Of a stretch of 64,000 nucleotides of DNA, positions 62,465-64,000 are shown piece by piece (position 1 is the stretch's first letter; each line of letters opens with the position of its first letter). A model generated the notes under the pieces. That model ran no database searches. It saw only the letters and a program-made list of their open reading frames with translations, and was not told where the DNA came from. Source of the stretch: Amycolatopsis orientalis DSM 40040 = KCTC 9412 (lineage in GTDB: Bacteria; Actinomycetota; Actinomycetes; Mycobacteriales; Pseudonocardiaceae). A program made the translations under genes and the position numbers. The stretch covers positions 1-64,000 of the forward strand of contig NZ_ASJB01000004.1 in the NCBI RefSeq assembly GCF_000478275.1, read 5' to 3'.

Positions 62465-64000
62465 TCAGAGCGGGGTGAGGGGCAGATGGAGGGCGGCCGG
62501 GGCGTGTGGGGGCACCACCGGCTTGAGCGGGGCGACGGGGGACAGGCGACGGTAGGGGGAGCCCAGCGGCGGCCGCGGGTCGGCCTCGCCCTTGTTGGGC
62601 CACAACGACATCGCGCGTTCCGCCTGGGCGGTGATGGTCAGCGACGGGTTCACCCCGAGGTTCGCCGAGATCGCCGAACCGTCGGCGATGTGCAGGCCGG
62701 GATGGCCGTGCACCCGCTGGTACGGGTCGACGACGCCGGCTTCGGGACTCTCGCCGATCGCGCAACCGCCGATGAAATGCCCGGTGATCGGGATGTTCGC
62801 CAGATCGGTCCAGGCACCCTGCGCCAGTCCGCCGATCTTGTCCGCCACCCGCCGGGTGACCTCGTGCCCGGCCGGGATCCACTCCGGATTCGGGTCGCCG
62901 ACGCCCTGTTTCGTGGTCATCCGGCGGCCGAAGAGCCCGCGTTTCGTGTACGTGGTCACGGAATTGTTCAGCGTCTGCATCACCAGCAGCCCGACCATCC
63001 GCTCCGACCAGCGCCGCGGATTGTGCAGCCGCGCCAGGTGCCGCCAGTTCCGCCGTAGCTCGCGCAAGCCCAGTACCCACCGGCGTTTCCCGGGCTCGGC
63101 GTCGACGAGCACCGTCGTCAGCAGGCCCATGAAGTTGCTGCCCTTGCCGTACCGCACCGGTTCGACGTGGGTGACGGCGTCGGGGTGAATCGACGACGTG
63201 ATCGCGACGCCGCGGGTGAAGTCGGTGTCCTTCCGCAGCGACCGCGCGGCGAGCACGGCCTCGGAGTTGGTCCTGGCGAGCAAGCCCAACCGTGGCGACA
63301 GGTTCGGCAGCGTGCCGGAGTCCTTCAGGGAATGCAGGAGTCGTTGCGTCCCCAGGGAAGCGGCGGCGAAGACGACTTCCGTGGCGGTGAAGGTCCGTTT
63401 CCGCTTGCGTACCCAGCGTCCTGTTTGGACGGTGTCCACCGCGTAGCCGCCGTCGATCGGCCGGACCGACACCGCGGTGGTCAGCGGATGGACCTCCGCG
63501 CCCGCCTTCTCCGCCAGGTACAGGTAGTTCTTGACGGTCGTGTTCTTCGCGCCGACCCGGCAGCCGGTCATGCATTCGCCGCAGTGCGTGCACGGTTTCC
63601 GGGTGGGGCCTTCGCCGCCGAAGAACGGGTCGACATCGCGTTTCCCGAAATAGACGCCGACCGGGGTCGGCCGGTAGGTGTCCGCGATGCCCATGTCCTC
63701 GGCGACCTCGCGCAGCACCCGGTCGGCCGGGGTGACCAGCGGGTTCTCCACCACGCCCAGCATCCGTTTCGCCTGGTCGTAATGCGGGGCGAGTTCGGCC
63801 TTCCAGTCGGTGATATGCGCCCATTGCGGGTCTTGGTAGAAGGTGTCCGGGGGTTCGTAGAGCGTGTTCGCGTAGACGAGCGAGCCGCCCCCGACGCCCG
63901 CGCCGCTCAGCACGAACGTGTTCTTCAGCAGGGTCAGCCGCTGGATGCCGAAGCAGCCCAGCTTCGGGGCCCACAGGTACTTCCGCAGGCGCCACGACGT
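62465..64000 (-). CDS. GMC oxidoreductase (cholesterol-oxidase-like), 5' end cut
   Basis: The frame runs to the window edge, so the N-terminal FAD P-loop is missing; about 511 residues are visible. GAGVGGGSLVYANTL is the GMC FAD-binding segment, CTHCGECMTGCRVGAKNT is a ferredoxin-like Cys cluster as in M. tuberculosis ChoD (Rv3409c), and GHFIGGCAIGESPEAGVVDP, then GVNPSLTITAQAERA, form the C-terminal GMC signature. It should oxidise an alcohol, possibly a sterol. Confidence 0.85.
   Translation of the reverse strand, partial: TSWRLRKYLWAPKLGCFGIQRLTLLKNTFVLSGAGVGGGSLVYANTLYEPPDTFYQDPQWAHITDWKAELAPHYDQAKRMLGVVENPLVTPADRVLREVAEDMGIADTYRPTPVGVYFGKRDVDPFFGGEGPTRKPCTHCGECMTGCRVGAKNTTVKNYLYLAEKAGAEVHPLTTAVSVRPIDGGYAVDTVQTGRWVRKRKRTFTATEVVFAAASLGTQRLLHSLKDSGTLPNLSPRLGLLARTNSEAVLAARSLRKDTDFTRGVAITSSIHPDAVTHVEPVRYGKGSNFMGLLTTVLVDAEPGKRRWVLGLRELRRNWRHLARLHNPRRWSERMVGLLVMQTLNNSVTTYTKRGLFGRRMTTKQGVGDPNPEWIPAGHEVTRRVADKIGGLAQGAWTDLANIPITGHFIGGCAIGESPEAGVVDPYQRVHGHPGLHIADGSAISANLGVNPSLTITAQAERAMSLWPNKGEADPRPPLGSPYRRLSPVAPLKPVVPPHAPAALHLPLTPL

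Noticed and set aside
60876..63995. A 1039-codon open frame on the minus strand
   Set aside because: It runs antisense to the chitinase and out of frame with the GMC oxidoreductase, and its product is Arg/Gly-rich without motifs.

Overview
The window is GC-rich actinobacterial chromosome. Gene content (mycothiol-type DinB/MDMPI protein, F420/FMN PPOX protein, IniB/IniA/IniC-like locus, SARP regulator, FolP2-like protein, many secreted glycoside hydrolases, GTG/TTG starts, apparently leaderless genes and a rare TTA codon) points to a filamentous member of the Pseudonocardiaceae, most likely Amycolatopsis or a close relative. This is inference from style and families, not from a marker gene. 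No rRNA, tRNA, CRISPR array, prophage or intact insertion sequence is visible.

Layout. 0-5.4 kb: envelope and housekeeping genes (LmeA/DUF2993-type protein, small membrane protein, methyltransferase behind a Zur-like palindrome, M28 peptidase, HEAT-repeat protein). 5.5-13.5 kb: an iniBAC-type locus, with a LuxR/STAND regulator and a membrane-anchored Hsp70-like protein divergent from an IniB-like repeat protein and two dynamin-like GTPases (IniA- and IniC-like). 13.5-16.8 kb: secreted GH28 and GH8 enzymes flanking a PPOX protein. 16.8-21.2 kb: an amino-acid ABC importer operon ending in an unusual fusion of a class V PLP aminotransferase to a YheO/DauR-type PAS-HTH regulator, preceded by twin operators. 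21.2-24.9 kb: palindrome-rich spacer, GT1 glycosyltransferase and secreted tripeptidyl-aminopeptidase-type hydrolase. 24.9-28.9 kb: ABC exporter operon with membrane protein, winged-helix regulator and DNA polymerase IV. 29-38 kb: CapA-like lipoprotein, encapsulin-cargo-type polyprenyl synthase, DUF4239 protein, surface beta-propeller, orphan sugar-binding lipoprotein, a DUF4396 protein behind a CsoR-like site, and a GH88 enzyme. 38-43.6 kb: a SARP/AfsR regulator between two secreted SH3-module proteins that share a SARP-type direct-repeat box, then PhoD. 44-52 kb: ArsR-type regulator, GH105 enzyme, FolP2-like protein, orphan histidine kinase, sulfonate/nitrate-type ABC importer. 52-64 kb: acyl-ACP desaturase behind a nested palindrome, DEAD-box helicase, serine hydrolase, acyl-CoA dehydrogenase, Tex, GH18 chitinase with a DasR-like site, and a GMC oxidoreductase cut by the window end.

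Three themes tie the window together. (1) Local regulation can be read from palindromes and repeats: Zur-like, CsoR-like, dre-like, SARP-type, a motif shared by GH28 and GH105, and tandem operators at two ABC operons. (2) Secreted plant/fungal polymer degradation: GH28, GH105, GH88, GH8 and GH18. (3) The intergenic spaces carry several families of long, near-perfect palindromic hairpins (arms 17-31 nt). Several have a 7-nt TGA-containing loop, and copies recur kilobases apart with high identity. They look like a resident family of terminator-like or mobile palindromic repeats.
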